Source: Streptomyces sp. ITFR-21 (lineage in GTDB: Bacteria > Actinomycetota > Actinomycetes > Streptomycetales > Streptomycetaceae). Taken from it: a DNA stretch of 64,000 nucleotides. Numbering within the stretch: position 1 is the stretch's first letter; every line of letters begins with the position of its first letter. The stretch lies in NCBI RefSeq assembly GCF_031844685.1, contig NZ_CP134605.1, positions 4,337,001 to 4,401,000 of the forward strand, written 5' to 3'. The notes under the pieces were generated by a model. That model did not search any database and had not been told where the DNA came from. It saw only the letters and a list, made by a program, of their open reading frames with translations. Both the position numbers and the translations under genes were made by a program. Below are positions 1 through 8,213 of the stretch, one piece after another.

Positions 1-248
1 AGATGGGCGGCACCGAACTGCGCACGGTGCTCTGGCAGGCGCTCGCCCGGCTGCCCGAACAGCAGCGCACGATGCTGGTGCTGCGCTACTACGAGGGCCG
101 TACCGACCCGGAGATCGCCGACATACTCGGGATCAGCGTCGGCACCGTCAAGAGCAGCATCTGGCGCTCACTGCGCCGGATGCGCGAGGACCAGGCGCTG
201 AGCTTCGGCCGCGACGAGCACGCGGCGTTCGGCGAACTGGTGGCGTGA
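1..248 (+). CDS. SigE-family RNA polymerase sigma factor, C-terminal part
   Basis: The gene runs in from the left edge, so only the last 80 or so residues are visible. They form a complete sigma-70 region 4: a helical segment ending in LRYYEG, then a helix-turn-helix (DPEIADILGISVGTVKSSIWRSL) that would contact the -35 element. The SVGTVKS recognition helix is typical of the actinobacterial SigE-like ECF group. Region 2, which would settle the subfamily, is outside the window. The coding strand ends in TGA at 246-248 and a strong hairpin terminator follows about 70 bases later. Confidence 0.85.
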   Translation, partial: MGGTELRTVLWQALARLPEQQRTMLVLRYYEGRTDPEIADILGISVGTVKSSIWRSLRRMREDQALSFGRDEHAAFGELVA

Positions 249-318
249 CGCCCGCCCGGTGGGCGGCGCGCGCCGGTTGAGGACCACCCGGCCAGGGGGG
301 AGCGGGGGAAAAGGGGGA

Positions 319-357
319 GCGGGACCGGACGGCGAGGGGGAAACCGTCCGGTCCCGC
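319..357 (+). terminator. Rho-independent terminator after the sigma factor gene
   Basis: A perfect 14-bp stem (GCGGGACCGGACGG at 319-332 with its complement at 344-357) encloses an 11-base purine-rich loop and is followed by CTTTT. It faces the end of the convergent kinase-like gene, so it may serve both strands. Confidence 0.8.
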
Positions 358-505
358 CTTTTCCCGTTGTCCACCCCGTGCTTTCCGCTGCACGCGTCCG
401 GGCCGCCCGCCGTCCGGCCGGGACCGCCCTCCCGCCCCGGCCCTCCTCGCCCCGGCCCTCCTCGCCCCGGCCCTTTTCACGCCGGGACTTCGCGCCGTCC
501 GCGCG

Positions 506-1180
506 CTACGCGTCCACGGTCACGGGCTCGGCCGCCGCGCGGACCGGCGCCCCCCCACCGCCGGCCGCCGCGGCGATCCGGTCCCGGGCCTCGCCGTGCC
601 CGCACGGATGGCAGCCGAGCGCCACCTGCCGGGCCACGATGCCGCGTTCGGCCCGCAGCAGGTGCCAGCCGCGGCGGATCAGGAACCGCACCGACTTCCG
701 CCCCTCGCGCAGATCCCGTACGAAGCGGCGCCGCGCGGTGGTCGTGGGACGGCCGCGCAGGCACAGCGCGTCGGCGAGCAGCCCGAGGTCGCGGCAGCGG
801 GCGGCGATCTCGGCGGCGAAGATGCCCTCGGCGACGAACACCGGGGCGCCGCGCAGGTCGAGGCGGGCACGGCCGGTCGCGGCGCTGGCGGCGATGTCGT
901 ACACCGGGGTGTCGGCGGCGCCCCGCGCGCACAGTTCGGTGACGGCCGCGACGGCGGCGTCGGCGCGCCAGGACCCGGGGGCGTCCCAGTCCACGGCGGT
1001 GCCGCCGGGCAGGGTCGGCAGCGTGGGGTCGTCGGCGTTTTTGTAGAAGTCGTCCAGTACGAGCACGGGCAGCCCGCTGCGGGCGGCGAGTGAGGACTTG
1101 CCCGAACCGGAGGGACCGGCCAGCAGGATCACGCGGGAGCGGGGTGCCTCCGGCGCGGCTTCAAGGGAGGGTGAACTCAC
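506..1180 (-). CDS. Uridine-kinase-like P-loop ATPase
   Basis: A 224-residue protein with a Walker A loop (LLAGPSGSGKSS) close to the N-terminus, a LVLDDFYK segment matching the Walker B/substrate lid of uridine and phosphoribulokinases, and a DWDAPGSW segment that in the family follows the substrate site. The expected role is phosphorylation of a nucleoside or small metabolite using ATP, but the true substrate is not shown by the sequence. I chose the GTG at 1180 because a GGGAG ribosome site precedes it and the kinase homology starts within about 15 residues; an in-frame ATG at 1228 would add 16 residues that look non-coding. The gene is divergent from the secreted protein at 1269. Confidence 0.8.
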   Translation of the reverse strand: MSSPSLEAAPEAPRSRVILLAGPSGSGKSSLAARSGLPVLVLDDFYKNADDPTLPTLPGGTAVDWDAPGSWRADAAVAAVTELCARGAADTPVYDIAASAATGRARLDLRGAPVFVAEGIFAAEIAARCRDLGLLADALCLRGRPTTTARRRFVRDLREGRKSVRFLIRRGWHLLRAERGIVARQVALGCHPCGHGEARDRIAAAAGGGGAPVRAAAEPVTVDA

Positions 1181-1268
1181 GGTGAACCATTCTCCCGCAA
1201 AGCCCGCCGCGGGCACGACCCGCGTCATGACGACTACTCAGAGAGATCGTTGCGTTACGCTGTGTCCC

Positions 1269-1652
1269 ATGTCCAAGCTCCGTACCGCCCTCGTCCTGAC
1301 CGCCACCGCCGCGGCGGTCGTCGTCCCCGCCACCGCCGCGGCGGCCGCGGCCCCGCCCGCGGCCGCGCTGCCCGTCGGCGCCGCCCTCCCCGCCGTCGGC
1401 GCGCTGCCCACCCAGGCGCTGCCCACCCAGTACGTCACCGGCGCCCTCGGCTACGCCGTCGCCCCGGTGCGCGACCTGCGCCTCGACCCGCTCTCCAACA
1501 CCGGCGTCGACCCCCTGGCCAACGCGGTCGGCTCCCAGGTAGCCGACTTCCAGCCGGTCTCCACCGCCGCCCTCACCTCCCCACTGACAAGCGGCGGCTC
1601 CCTGGGCACGCTTCCGATCCTGGGCCCGCTGACGGGACTGCTGCCGCACTGA
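1269..1652 (+). CDS. Small secreted protein of unknown function
   Basis: A 127-residue protein with a classic signal peptide: a basic start (MSKLR), an alanine/valine-rich core and an A-x-A cleavage region near residues 25-30. The mature part is rich in alanine, leucine, proline and serine, with repeated ALPTQ, and no recognisable catalytic domain. Similar small secreted proteins are common in Streptomyces and have no assigned role. The ATG at 1269 is preferred over the in-frame ATG at 1098 because the signal peptide begins exactly there. The 5' end is 88 bases from the divergent kinase-like gene, so they may share a promoter region. Confidence 0.65.
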   Translation: MSKLRTALVLTATAAAVVVPATAAAAAAPPAAALPVGAALPAVGALPTQALPTQYVTGALGYAVAPVRDLRLDPLSNTGVDPLANAVGSQVADFQPVSTAALTSPLTSGGSLGTLPILGPLTGLLPH

Positions 1653-1699
1653 CGGCCGCGCCCGCTCCCGCCCAGTCCGGACAGCCCCCAACGCGGCGA

Positions 1700-2043
1700 T
1701 TGGGCCGCCCCGCCCCCACCGGCGACGAGTACGACCTGCGCTTCGCCGCCGCGGAGGCCGCCGAGTGCCGGGAGCACCTGAGCCGCCAGGCGCCGGGCGA
1801 CCTCCGCCGTGCCGTCGACCGGATCCGTGCCGCGCCACGTGCCACCGACCGCCCCGAGCGCCAGCACGCCCCCAAGGCGCGCTGGGAAGCGGCACCTTCA
1901 AGGGGCGGCGGCCGGAACGCCGGCAGTACGAGGTCACCGCCGACGGGCGCGTCGGGTACCTCGTCGACGACGAGACCGGAACCGCCTGGATCAGCTACGC
2001 CGACACCGGCCGCCCCGAGGCCACCGACTGGTCTGACGGAGGC
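1700..2043 (+). pseudogene. Frameshifted small gene, possible toxin-like or hypothetical protein
   Basis: Two stretches with strongly coding-like composition lie in different frames. Frame A (from a TTG near 1700 to about 1895) reads DEYDLRFAAAEAAECREHL and continues as a charged helical protein. Frame B (about 1893-2030) reads RRQYEVTADGRVGYLVDDET followed by TAWISYADTGRPEATDW. Joined by one frameshift near 1890 they make a protein of roughly 110 residues with a helical N-terminal half and a beta-rich C-terminal half, the arrangement of RelE/ParE-like toxins and of several small actinobacterial hypothetical proteins. Frame B has no stop before it runs into the dehydrogenase gene on the other strand, so the gene appears decayed. 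Family assignment is a guess. Confidence 0.4.
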
Positions 2044-2973
2044 TCACACCCCCATCGTGTGCCACACCGTCTTCGTCTCCAGCCACGCCGTCAGGCGCCC
2101 CGTGCCCGGGTCGGCGGTCCAGGACTCGGCGGGGGAGGGGCGGCGCAAACGCTTGAGGGTCTCGGCGGCGGCGATCTCCAGGTCCACCGCGAGCGCGGTC
2201 GGCGCGCCGGTCAGGTCGAGGGCGTTGACGTCCTGGTGGGCGGCAAGCGGCGCGGCGAGTTCCGCGGTGCGGCCGGAGAGGATGTTGACGACGCCGGCCG
2301 GGACGTCGGAGGTGGCCAGCACCTCGCCGAGGGAGAGGGCGGGCAGCGGCGCCCGCTCCGCGGCGACCACGACCGCGGTGTTGCCGGTGGCGATCACCGG
2401 CGCCAGCACCGAGACCAGGCCGAGGAGCGAGGAGTCCTGCGGGGCGAGGACCGCGACGACCCCGGTCGGCTCGGGCGTGGAGAGGTTGAAGAAGGGCCCG
2501 GCCACCGGGTTCGCCCCGCCGGCCACCTGGGCGATCTTGTCGGTCCAGCCCGCGTACCAGACCCAGCGGTCCACCGCCGCGTCCACCGCCGCCGCCGCCT
2601 TCGCCCGGGACAGCCCCTCCGCCTCGGCGACCTCCCGGCCGAACTGCTCGCGCCGCCCCTCCAGCATCTCCGCGACCCGGTACAGCACCTGCCCCCGGTT
2701 GTACGCGGTCGCACCGGACCACCCGGCGAACGCCCTGCGCGCCGCCACTACCGCGTCCCGCGCGTCCTTGCGGGACGCCAGCGGGGCGTTGGCCAGCCAC
2801 TGGCCGCTCTTGGAGTCCGTCACCTCGTACACCCGGCCGCTCTCGGAACGGGGGAACCTTCCCCCGGCGTACAGCTTGTAGGTCTTGAGGACCGCCAGCC
2901 GCGCGACCTCGTTCCTGCCGTCGGAGCCCCTGGCGCCGGCGCTCCTGCCCTCGGAGTTCTTGCTGTCAGACAT
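2044..2973 (-). CDS. Aldehyde-dehydrogenase-like protein lacking the catalytic half
   Basis: A 309-residue relative of NAD-dependent aldehyde dehydrogenases (normal length about 480). It keeps the N-terminal ALDH features (an LYAGGRFPRSESG start, AWSG-like and YAGWTDKI segments, a cofactor-domain VVNILSGR) but stops after the cofactor-binding half. The protein has no cysteine at all and lacks the LELGG glutamate motif, so it cannot carry out thiol-based aldehyde oxidation. It starts eight bases inside the end of the active dehydrogenase gene, the last member of the deoC operon. Retention in an operon suggests a structural or regulatory partner rather than an enzyme. The frame is open throughout, so it is not an obvious pseudogene. 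Confidence 0.8.
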   Translation of the reverse strand: MSDSKNSEGRSAGARGSDGRNEVARLAVLKTYKLYAGGRFPRSESGRVYEVTDSKSGQWLANAPLASRKDARDAVVAARRAFAGWSGATAYNRGQVLYRVAEMLEGRREQFGREVAEAEGLSRAKAAAAVDAAVDRWVWYAGWTDKIAQVAGGANPVAGPFFNLSTPEPTGVVAVLAPQDSSLLGLVSVLAPVIATGNTAVVVAAERAPLPALSLGEVLATSDVPAGVVNILSGRTAELAAPLAAHQDVNALDLTGAPTALAVDLEIAAAETLKRLRRPSPAESWTADPGTGRLTAWLETKTVWHTMGV

Positions 2974-4396
2974 CGAGGTATCCCTCCAGGCCGTGCCGGC
3001 CGCCCTCCCGGCCGTAGCCGGACTCCTTGTAACCGCCGAACGGCGAGGTCGGGTCGAATTTGTTGAACGTGTTGGCCCACACCACCCCGGCCCGCAGCTT
3101 GTCGGCCACGGACAGGATCCGCGAACCCTTCTCGCTCCAGATGCCCGCGGCCAGCCCGTACGGCGTGTTGTTGGCCTTCTCCACCGCCTCGGCCGGGGTG
3201 CGGAAGGTCAGCACCGACAGCACAGGCCCGAAGATCTCCTCCCGGGCTATCCGGTGCGCCTGCGTGACGCCGGTGAACAGGGTCGGCGCGAACCAGTAGC
3301 CCGCGGACGGCAGTTCGCACGGCGGGGCCCAGCGCTGCGCGCCCTCCGCCTCGCCCGCCGCGGCCAGCTCGGTGATCCGGGCCAGCTGCGCGGCGGAGTT
3401 GATGGCGCCGATGTCGGTGTTCTTGTCCAGCGGGTCGCCGACCCGCAGCGTGGCCATCCGGCGCTTGAGCGCGTCCAGTACCTCGTCCTGCACCGACTCC
3501 TGGACCAGCAACCGGGAGCCCGCGCAGCAGACATGGCCCTGGTTGAAGAAGATGCCGTCGACGATGCCCTCGACGGCCTGGTCGATCGGGGCGTCGTCGA
3601 AGACGATGTTCGCCGCCTTGCCGCCCAGTTCCAGGGTGACCCGTTTGCGGGTGCCGGCTACCGTACGGGCGATGGACCGGCCGACCTCGGTGGAGCCGGT
3701 GAACGCGACCTTGTCCACGTCCGGGTGGGCGACCAGGGCGGCGCCCGCGTCCCCGTAGCCGGGGAGGATGTTGACGACCCCGCGCGGCAGGCCCGCCTGG
3801 CGGCAGATGTCGGCGAAGAACAGCGCGGACAGCGGGGTGGTCTCGGCGGGCTTGAGCACCACCGTGTTGCCCGCGGCCAGCGCCGGGGCGATCTTCCAGG
3901 ACAGCATCAGCAGCGGGAAGTTCCACGGGATGACCTGCCCGGCGACGCCCAGCGGACGCGGGTCGGGGCCGTAGCCCGCGTAGGCCAGCTTGTCCGCCCA
4001 GCCCGCGTAGTAGAAGAAGTGCGCGGCCACCAGCGGCAGATCGATGTCGCGCGTCTCGCGGATCGGCTTGCCGTTGTCCAGCGACTCCAGCACGGCCAGT
4101 TCCCGGGAGCGCTCCTGGAGGATGCGGGCGATCCGGAACAGGTACTTGCCGCGTTCCGCGCCGGGCAGCGCGGACCAGGTACCGAACGCCCTGCGGGCGG
4201 CGGCCACTGCGCGCTCGACGTCCGCCTCGCCCGCGCGGGCGACCTCGGCGAGCACCTCTTCGCTGGACGGCGAGACCGACTTGAAGACGGCGCCGTCGGC
4301 GGCCTCGGCGAACTCGCCGTCGATGAACAGCCCGTAGGACGGCGCGAGGTCCAGGATCGCGCGCGACTCGGGCGCGGGTGCGTACTCGAAGGCCAT
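2966..4396 (-). CDS. NAD(P)-dependent aldehyde dehydrogenase
   Basis: A 476-residue, full-length member of the aldehyde dehydrogenase superfamily. It has the oxyanion-site motif VIPWNFP, the LELGGK general-base glutamate (E256), the catalytic cysteine motif GHVCCAGSR (C290/C291) and the C-terminal NTFNKFDPTSPFGGYKESG. Because it lies four bases downstream of deoC, its likely substrate is the acetaldehyde released when deoxyribose 5-phosphate is cleaved, giving acetate plus NADH. That substrate is inferred from context only. It is followed by an overlapping gene for an inactive paralogue. Cytoplasmic. Confidence 0.9.
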   Translation of the reverse strand: MAFEYAPAPESRAILDLAPSYGLFIDGEFAEAADGAVFKSVSPSSEEVLAEVARAGEADVERAVAAARRAFGTWSALPGAERGKYLFRIARILQERSRELAVLESLDNGKPIRETRDIDLPLVAAHFFYYAGWADKLAYAGYGPDPRPLGVAGQVIPWNFPLLMLSWKIAPALAAGNTVVLKPAETTPLSALFFADICRQAGLPRGVVNILPGYGDAGAALVAHPDVDKVAFTGSTEVGRSIARTVAGTRKRVTLELGGKAANIVFDDAPIDQAVEGIVDGIFFNQGHVCCAGSRLLVQESVQDEVLDALKRRMATLRVGDPLDKNTDIGAINSAAQLARITELAAAGEAEGAQRWAPPCELPSAGYWFAPTLFTGVTQAHRIAREEIFGPVLSVLTFRTPAEAVEKANNTPYGLAAGIWSEKGSRILSVADKLRAGVVWANTFNKFDPTSPFGGYKESGYGREGGRHGLEGYLDV

Positions 4397-4400
4397 GGGA

Positions 4401-5396
4401 TCAGTCCACCGTGACGTAGTCGGGACCGGAGTACCGGCCGGTGCTGAGCTTCTGACGCTGCATCAGCAGATCGTTGAGCAGGCTGGAGGCGCCGAAACGG
4501 AACCATTCGGGGGACAGCCAGTCGTCGCCGGCGATCTCGTTGACCGTCACCAGGTACTTGACCGCGTCCTTCGCGGTGCGGATCCCGCCGGCCGGTTTGA
4601 CGCCGACCTGGACACCGGTCGCCGCGCGGAAGTCGCGGACCGCCTCCAGCATCAGCAGGGTGCCGGGCGGGGTGGCGTTCACGGCGACCTTGCCGGTGGA
4701 GGTCTTGATGAAGTCGGCGCCGGCCAGCATCGCCAGCCAGGAGCAGCGGCGGATGTTGTCGTACGTGGCCAGCTCGCCGTTCTCGAAGATCACCTTGAGG
4801 TGGGCGCGGCTGCCGTCCTCGCGGGCGCAGGCCTCCTTGACCGCCTGGATCTCCTCGAAGACGTCCATGTAGCGGCCGGACAGGAACGCGCCGCGGTCGA
4901 CGACCATGTCGATCTCGTCGGCCCCGGCGGCGACCGCCTCCGCGGTGTCCGCCAGCTTGACGGCGCGGGCGGCGCGGCCGGAGGGGAAGGCGGTGGCGAC
5001 CGAGGCGACCCGGATGCCGGTGCCGGCCAGGGCCTCCTTGGCGACGGCGGCCATGTCCGGGTAGACGCAGATGGCGGCGACGTGCGGGGTGCGGCGGTCG
5101 GTGGGGTCGGGGTAGGTGCCCTTGGCGCACAGCGCGCGGACCTTGCCGGCGGTGTCGGCGCCTTCCAGGGTGGTCAGGTCGATCATCGAGATCGCGAGGT
5201 CGATGGCGTATGCCTTCGCCGTCGTCTTGATCGACCGGGTACCGAGGCCGGCCGCACGGGCTTCGAGCCCGACGGCGTCGACCCCGGGCAGCCCGTGCAG
5301 GAAGCGGCGCAGCGCACTGGCGGACGCCGTGGCGTCCGCGAATCCGGCGAGCCGTCCCGGGGCGTCGGGGGCGTATGCGGGAACAACGGAGGACAT
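4401..5396 (-). CDS. deoC: Deoxyribose-phosphate aldolase
   Basis: Class I aldolase of 331 residues that cleaves 2-deoxyribose 5-phosphate to glyceraldehyde 3-phosphate and acetaldehyde. The Schiff-base lysine lies in ADFIKTSTGK, and VGVKPAGGIRT carries the second active-site lysine. The length (about 330) is that of the long DeoC class, not the 220-residue E. coli-like bacterial short form. The ATG at 5396 is the first in-frame methionine after a stretch with no coding character; GTG codons lie a few bases upstream. It heads an operon with two dehydrogenase genes. A perfect palindrome ends 20 bases before the start and is also found before the PNP gene, suggesting shared control. Confidence 0.93.
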   Translation of the reverse strand: MSSVVPAYAPDAPGRLAGFADATASASALRRFLHGLPGVDAVGLEARAAGLGTRSIKTTAKAYAIDLAISMIDLTTLEGADTAGKVRALCAKGTYPDPTDRRTPHVAAICVYPDMAAVAKEALAGTGIRVASVATAFPSGRAARAVKLADTAEAVAAGADEIDMVVDRGAFLSGRYMDVFEEIQAVKEACAREDGSRAHLKVIFENGELATYDNIRRCSWLAMLAGADFIKTSTGKVAVNATPPGTLLMLEAVRDFRAATGVQVGVKPAGGIRTAKDAVKYLVTVNEIAGDDWLSPEWFRFGASSLLNDLLMQRQKLSTGRYSGPDYVTVD

Positions 5397-5415
5397 GGTC
5401 ACCACACCACCATAT

Positions 5416-5427
5416 CTACGCGCGTAG
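5416..5427. promoter_or_regulatory. Palindromic operator candidate before deoC
   Basis: CTACGCGCGTAG is a perfect 12-bp palindrome ending 19 bases before the deoC start. The identical sequence occurs at the identical distance before the PNP gene (10968-10979). I saw no third copy in the window. It probably binds the repressor of the deoxynucleoside genes. Confidence 0.6.
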
Positions 5428-6292
5428 CAACCCGCTACCCACCGCTGCGGGGGGTTCTTGACCGGATCGCGCGGGTCCCTGCGGGGGCTTGACCGGTGGG
5501 GGCGCGGGTCCGCTGCCGCGGGGGCCTCGCGGGGGCGCGGCTGCTGCTGAACGCTGGGCGCTGGGCGCTTAGCGCTTCGGGGTGGGCGGGGGCGGGGTTG
5601 GTCGCCACTGCTGCTGGGCGCTTGTGGCTGTTCGGTGCTTGGGCTCTGCCGGGCGGGTTGGTGAGGCGGGTGTGGGTGCGGGGTTCGTCTGTGGGGGCGT
5701 GCCGGGCCGGTTGGCGCTGGGCGCTCGGCGCTTGCGCGGGGTGCGGGGCTGGACCGGGACCGGGAGCGGGCAAAAGTCCGCGGGGCAGTGCGGCTGGTGC
5801 TGTGTTGCAGGTCGCGGGAGGTGTTCGCGTCCGCGCGGCGGCCTGTGCCCGGATGGGTGCGGCCGGGGGAGTCGTGTCGCAGGGAGATGCCGTACCGGTG
5901 CGCTCGGGGCCGAGCCGGGGCACTCCCCGGGCGGGGGCCCGGGGTGTCCGCGGGCTTGTCGTGCCGGGGGGTGCATCGGGGGTCCGCGGGTGTGGGGTCT
6001 CGGGGGTGCCCACGGGAGCGGTCGTGGTGGTGCCGGAGCCCGGGGCGCCGTTCGTGGCTGCCGCGCGCCGGGCTCACGGCGGATCTGCCGGGGCCCGGGG
6101 CGGGCGCGGGGCGCGGCGGCAGGTGGGGTGTTCGGGACGCGGGGCAGGAAGGGTGCTCGGGGTGGGTGTTCGGAGGGAAGGCGGCGTCGGTGGAGTTCTC
6201 GGTGGCGCTCGGAGGGAATGGCCGGAAAACGGAATGGGAACGCAACCCGGGTGGGGCGAGGGGTGGGGGTGGGGTCGGGCAGAATCGGAGGT
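5428..6292. other. Gene-free G-rich region, about 860 bases
   Basis: No frame here has protein-like composition; the open frames are shadows of very high GC content. The plus strand is strikingly richer in G than C. It holds clustered copies of GGGCGCT and CTGGGCGCTT (for example 5552-5582 and 5618-5630) and the palindrome GCGCTTAGCGC at 5565-5575. The ribosome site of the next gene (CGGAGGT) is at its end. Confidence 0.5.
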
Positions 6293-6997
6293 ATGAGGAG
6301 CTCCAACCAGGAACGTTCGGGCGGAACGGGGACCGCCGACGGCGGGCAGCCGGGGTACGCGGACAGGGTGTACCGGTCGGCGGCCGGGGTCATCGGCGGC
6401 GTGCTGCTGCTGGTGGTGGCCGGATGGCTGGGCGGGGACGCGGTGGTCCGCGGCAGCGGGCGCACGCCGTGGCTCGCGGCGGCCGCGCTGCTGCTCGTCG
6501 TACCGCTCGTCGTCGCCTTCACGGTGCGGCCCGCGGTCTACGCCGGCGCCGAGCGGATCCGGATCCGCAACCCGTTCCGTACCGTCACGCTCCCCTGGTC
6601 CGCCGTCGACCAGGTGCGCTCCTCGTACTCCACCGAGCTCTTCGCCGCCGACCGCAAGTTCCAGCTGTGGGCGATCCCGGTGTCCATCCGAGCCCGTAAG
6701 CGAGCCGTCCGGCAGACCAACCGGGCCCGAGCCGCCGGCGACGAACCGTACGGCACCCAGGGGCTGCGGCGGCGCCCGAACCGGCCGAGCCACCCGGCTC
6801 TCGGCGGCTCCGGCGGCGACACCGTCCTCTCCTGGGCCGACCAGGCCGTCGCCGAACTGCGCGAACTGGCCGGACAGCACCCGGCGACCGACGACCAGCC
6901 CCCTGCCGCGCCGCGCGTCCGCTGGTCCTACGAGGTCATCGTCCCCGCGGCAGTCGGCGCCGTCGCCCTGCTCGTCCTCCTCGCCACCGGCGGCTGA
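6293..6997 (+). CDS. PH-domain-like membrane protein
   Basis: A 234-residue protein with two N-terminal transmembrane helices (about residues 30-50 and 60-80, GVLLLVVAGWLGG and AALLLVVPLVVAF). A bacterial PH-like domain follows, whose hallmark is RIRIRNPFRTVTLPWSAVDQ, and there is a C-terminal transmembrane helix (VGAVALLVLLA). Proteins with this layout are common in actinobacteria and their function is unknown. The ATG at 6293 follows a CGGAGGT ribosome site with very short spacing. A hairpin overlaps its stop codon. Confidence 0.8.
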   Translation: MRSSNQERSGGTGTADGGQPGYADRVYRSAAGVIGGVLLLVVAGWLGGDAVVRGSGRTPWLAAAALLLVVPLVVAFTVRPAVYAGAERIRIRNPFRTVTLPWSAVDQVRSSYSTELFAADRKFQLWAIPVSIRARKRAVRQTNRARAAGDEPYGTQGLRRRPNRPSHPALGGSGGDTVLSWADQAVAELRELAGQHPATDDQPPAAPRVRWSYEVIVPAAVGAVALLVLLATGG

Positions 6998-7018
6998 GTC
7001 GCTTTTTCAGCCGCCGGT
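6986..7018 (+). terminator. Terminator overlapping the stop codon of the PH-like gene
   Basis: A perfect 12-bp stem, ACCGGCGGCTGA (6986-6997) with its complement at 7007-7018, encloses a loop containing TTTT. The TGA stop codon forms part of the stem. Confidence 0.65.
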
Positions 7019-7039
7019 TCGTCGGTTCCACGGGGGAGC

Positions 7040-7450
7040 CCCGGAGCGGGTGCTGTCGGCGGTGAGGTGGGCGCGGGGGCGGGCCGTCAGGGTCCGGCTG
7101 CCCGAGGGGGTGCCCGGTGGGGTGGGGGTGCCCCAAGGTGGGTGCCGTCGGGGGGGCGGGGTGGCCCGGGGGTGGGCGCTCGGTGGGATCGGGGGTGCCG
7201 TGGGGTGGGTGCCCCAAGGTGGGTGCCCGGTGGGGTTGGGGTGCCGTGGGGTGGGTGCCGTCGGGCGCTACGGCGCCGTCCTTTCTTCCTTTTTTGCCGC
7301 CTTCTCGCCTCCGGGCGCTTCGATCCGGTGTCGACGGTCCTCGTCGTACGGTCGCTCCTTCGTCGCTTCCTTCTCCTCGTCTCTTTCGACACCGGCGCGC
7401 CCTTCGGCTCGCCGGCTACCGGTGGACCGTCGGGCGGATCGGTGCCCGAG
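7040..7450 (+). repeat. Repeat family A, copy 1 (plus orientation)
   Basis: The left part is an array of degenerate units built on GGTGGGTGCCGT and GGTGGGTGCCC. The right part (about 7268-7440) has a pyrimidine-rich box TTTTTTGCCGCC, then TCGCCTCCGGGCGCTTCG, then a variable 44-base core, then TTTCGACACCGGCGCGCC and CTTCGGCTCGCCGGCTACC. The same order of boxes recurs inverted at 7500-7985 and directly at 22724-23285. No protein is supported in any frame. Confidence 0.75.
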
Positions 7451-7499
7451 GGTGGGTGCCCGGCAGCGTGAGGGTGCCCCTTTGGTGGGTGCCGTCGGG

Positions 7500-7985
7500 C
7501 GTCAGGGCACCCAAGGGGGCCCAAGCTCGGGGGCTGGGTTGCCTTGCGTGGCGCCGTACGGTCGGCCGCCGGGCTGACCTCGCGCCGTGGGGTCCGCCCC
7601 CACGTCCAGCTGACGCCCGACGTTCGGCCGGGTAGCCGGTGAGCCGAAGGGCGCGCCGGTGTCGAAAGGGAGAGCGCGCGCAGTGAGCGAGGTACGAGCG
7701 AGTGAGCACGGTCGACCGTCGACACCGGACCGAAGCGCCCGGAGGCGAGAAGGCGGCAAAAAAGGGGGGATGGACGGCGCCCCAACGCCCCACGGCACCC
7801 ACAAAAGGGCCCCCTCACCCCGCACGGCACCCACCCCACCCCACCCCACCGCCCCACGGCACCCCCGCATGGGCCCCCTCACGCCGTACGGCACCCACCC
7901 TTGCCCACCCCCACCCGCCGCGCCCCATCCCCGCTCGCACCTCACCGCCGACGGCACCCGCCCCCATGTTCGACGGCACTAACCC
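7500..7985 (-). repeat. Repeat family A, copy 2 (inverted relative to copy 1)
   Basis: Read on the minus strand, this stretch carries the GTGCCGT array (7785-7985), the TTTTTTGCCGCC box, TCGCCTCCGGGCGCTTCG, a 46-base core, TTTCGACACCGGCGCGCC and a tail CCGGCCGAACGTCGGGCGTC ending near 7594. Over 7594-7785 it matches 22890-23079 with about ten differences by eye. With copy 1 it forms a long inverted repeat around 7450-7500. Confidence 0.75.
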
Positions 7986-8213
7986 CCGGGTACCCCCCTC
8001 CCCCTCCGTCCGTCTAACGTTCGGCCCGCGCCGGGCCGGCGACCCGGCTCCCGTTCCACTCGCCACCGGACAGGGCCGGCTGACCCTGACGACCGCGACC
8101 GGCGGTCTCGACACGCCGCACGGGGTGCTGCGTGTCGACGCGGAACTGGTCTCCGCCGCGCAGCCCGGCCCCGACCGTCGGCGACCGTCCCCGTGCGCCG
8201 GCCTGATCCCGTG
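7986..8213. other. Gene-free stretch between repeat family A and the mutase gene
   Basis: The frame 8014-8230 on the plus strand has mildly protein-like composition (LTFGPRRAGDPAPVPLATG), but no start codon with a ribosome site, no recognisable family and no stop before the convergent mutase gene. It could be a relic. I see no regulatory element. Confidence 0.3.

Noticed and set aside
1250..2881. A 543-codon plus-strand frame
   Set aside because: Its first part is out of frame with the secreted-protein gene and its second half is antisense to the truncated dehydrogenase. Only a short middle stretch (1700-1895) looks coding, and it is listed as a relic.
7040..7985. GTGCCGT arrays as a CRISPR array
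   Set aside because: Units are degenerate, spacing is irregular, there are no unique spacers of constant size and no cas genes.
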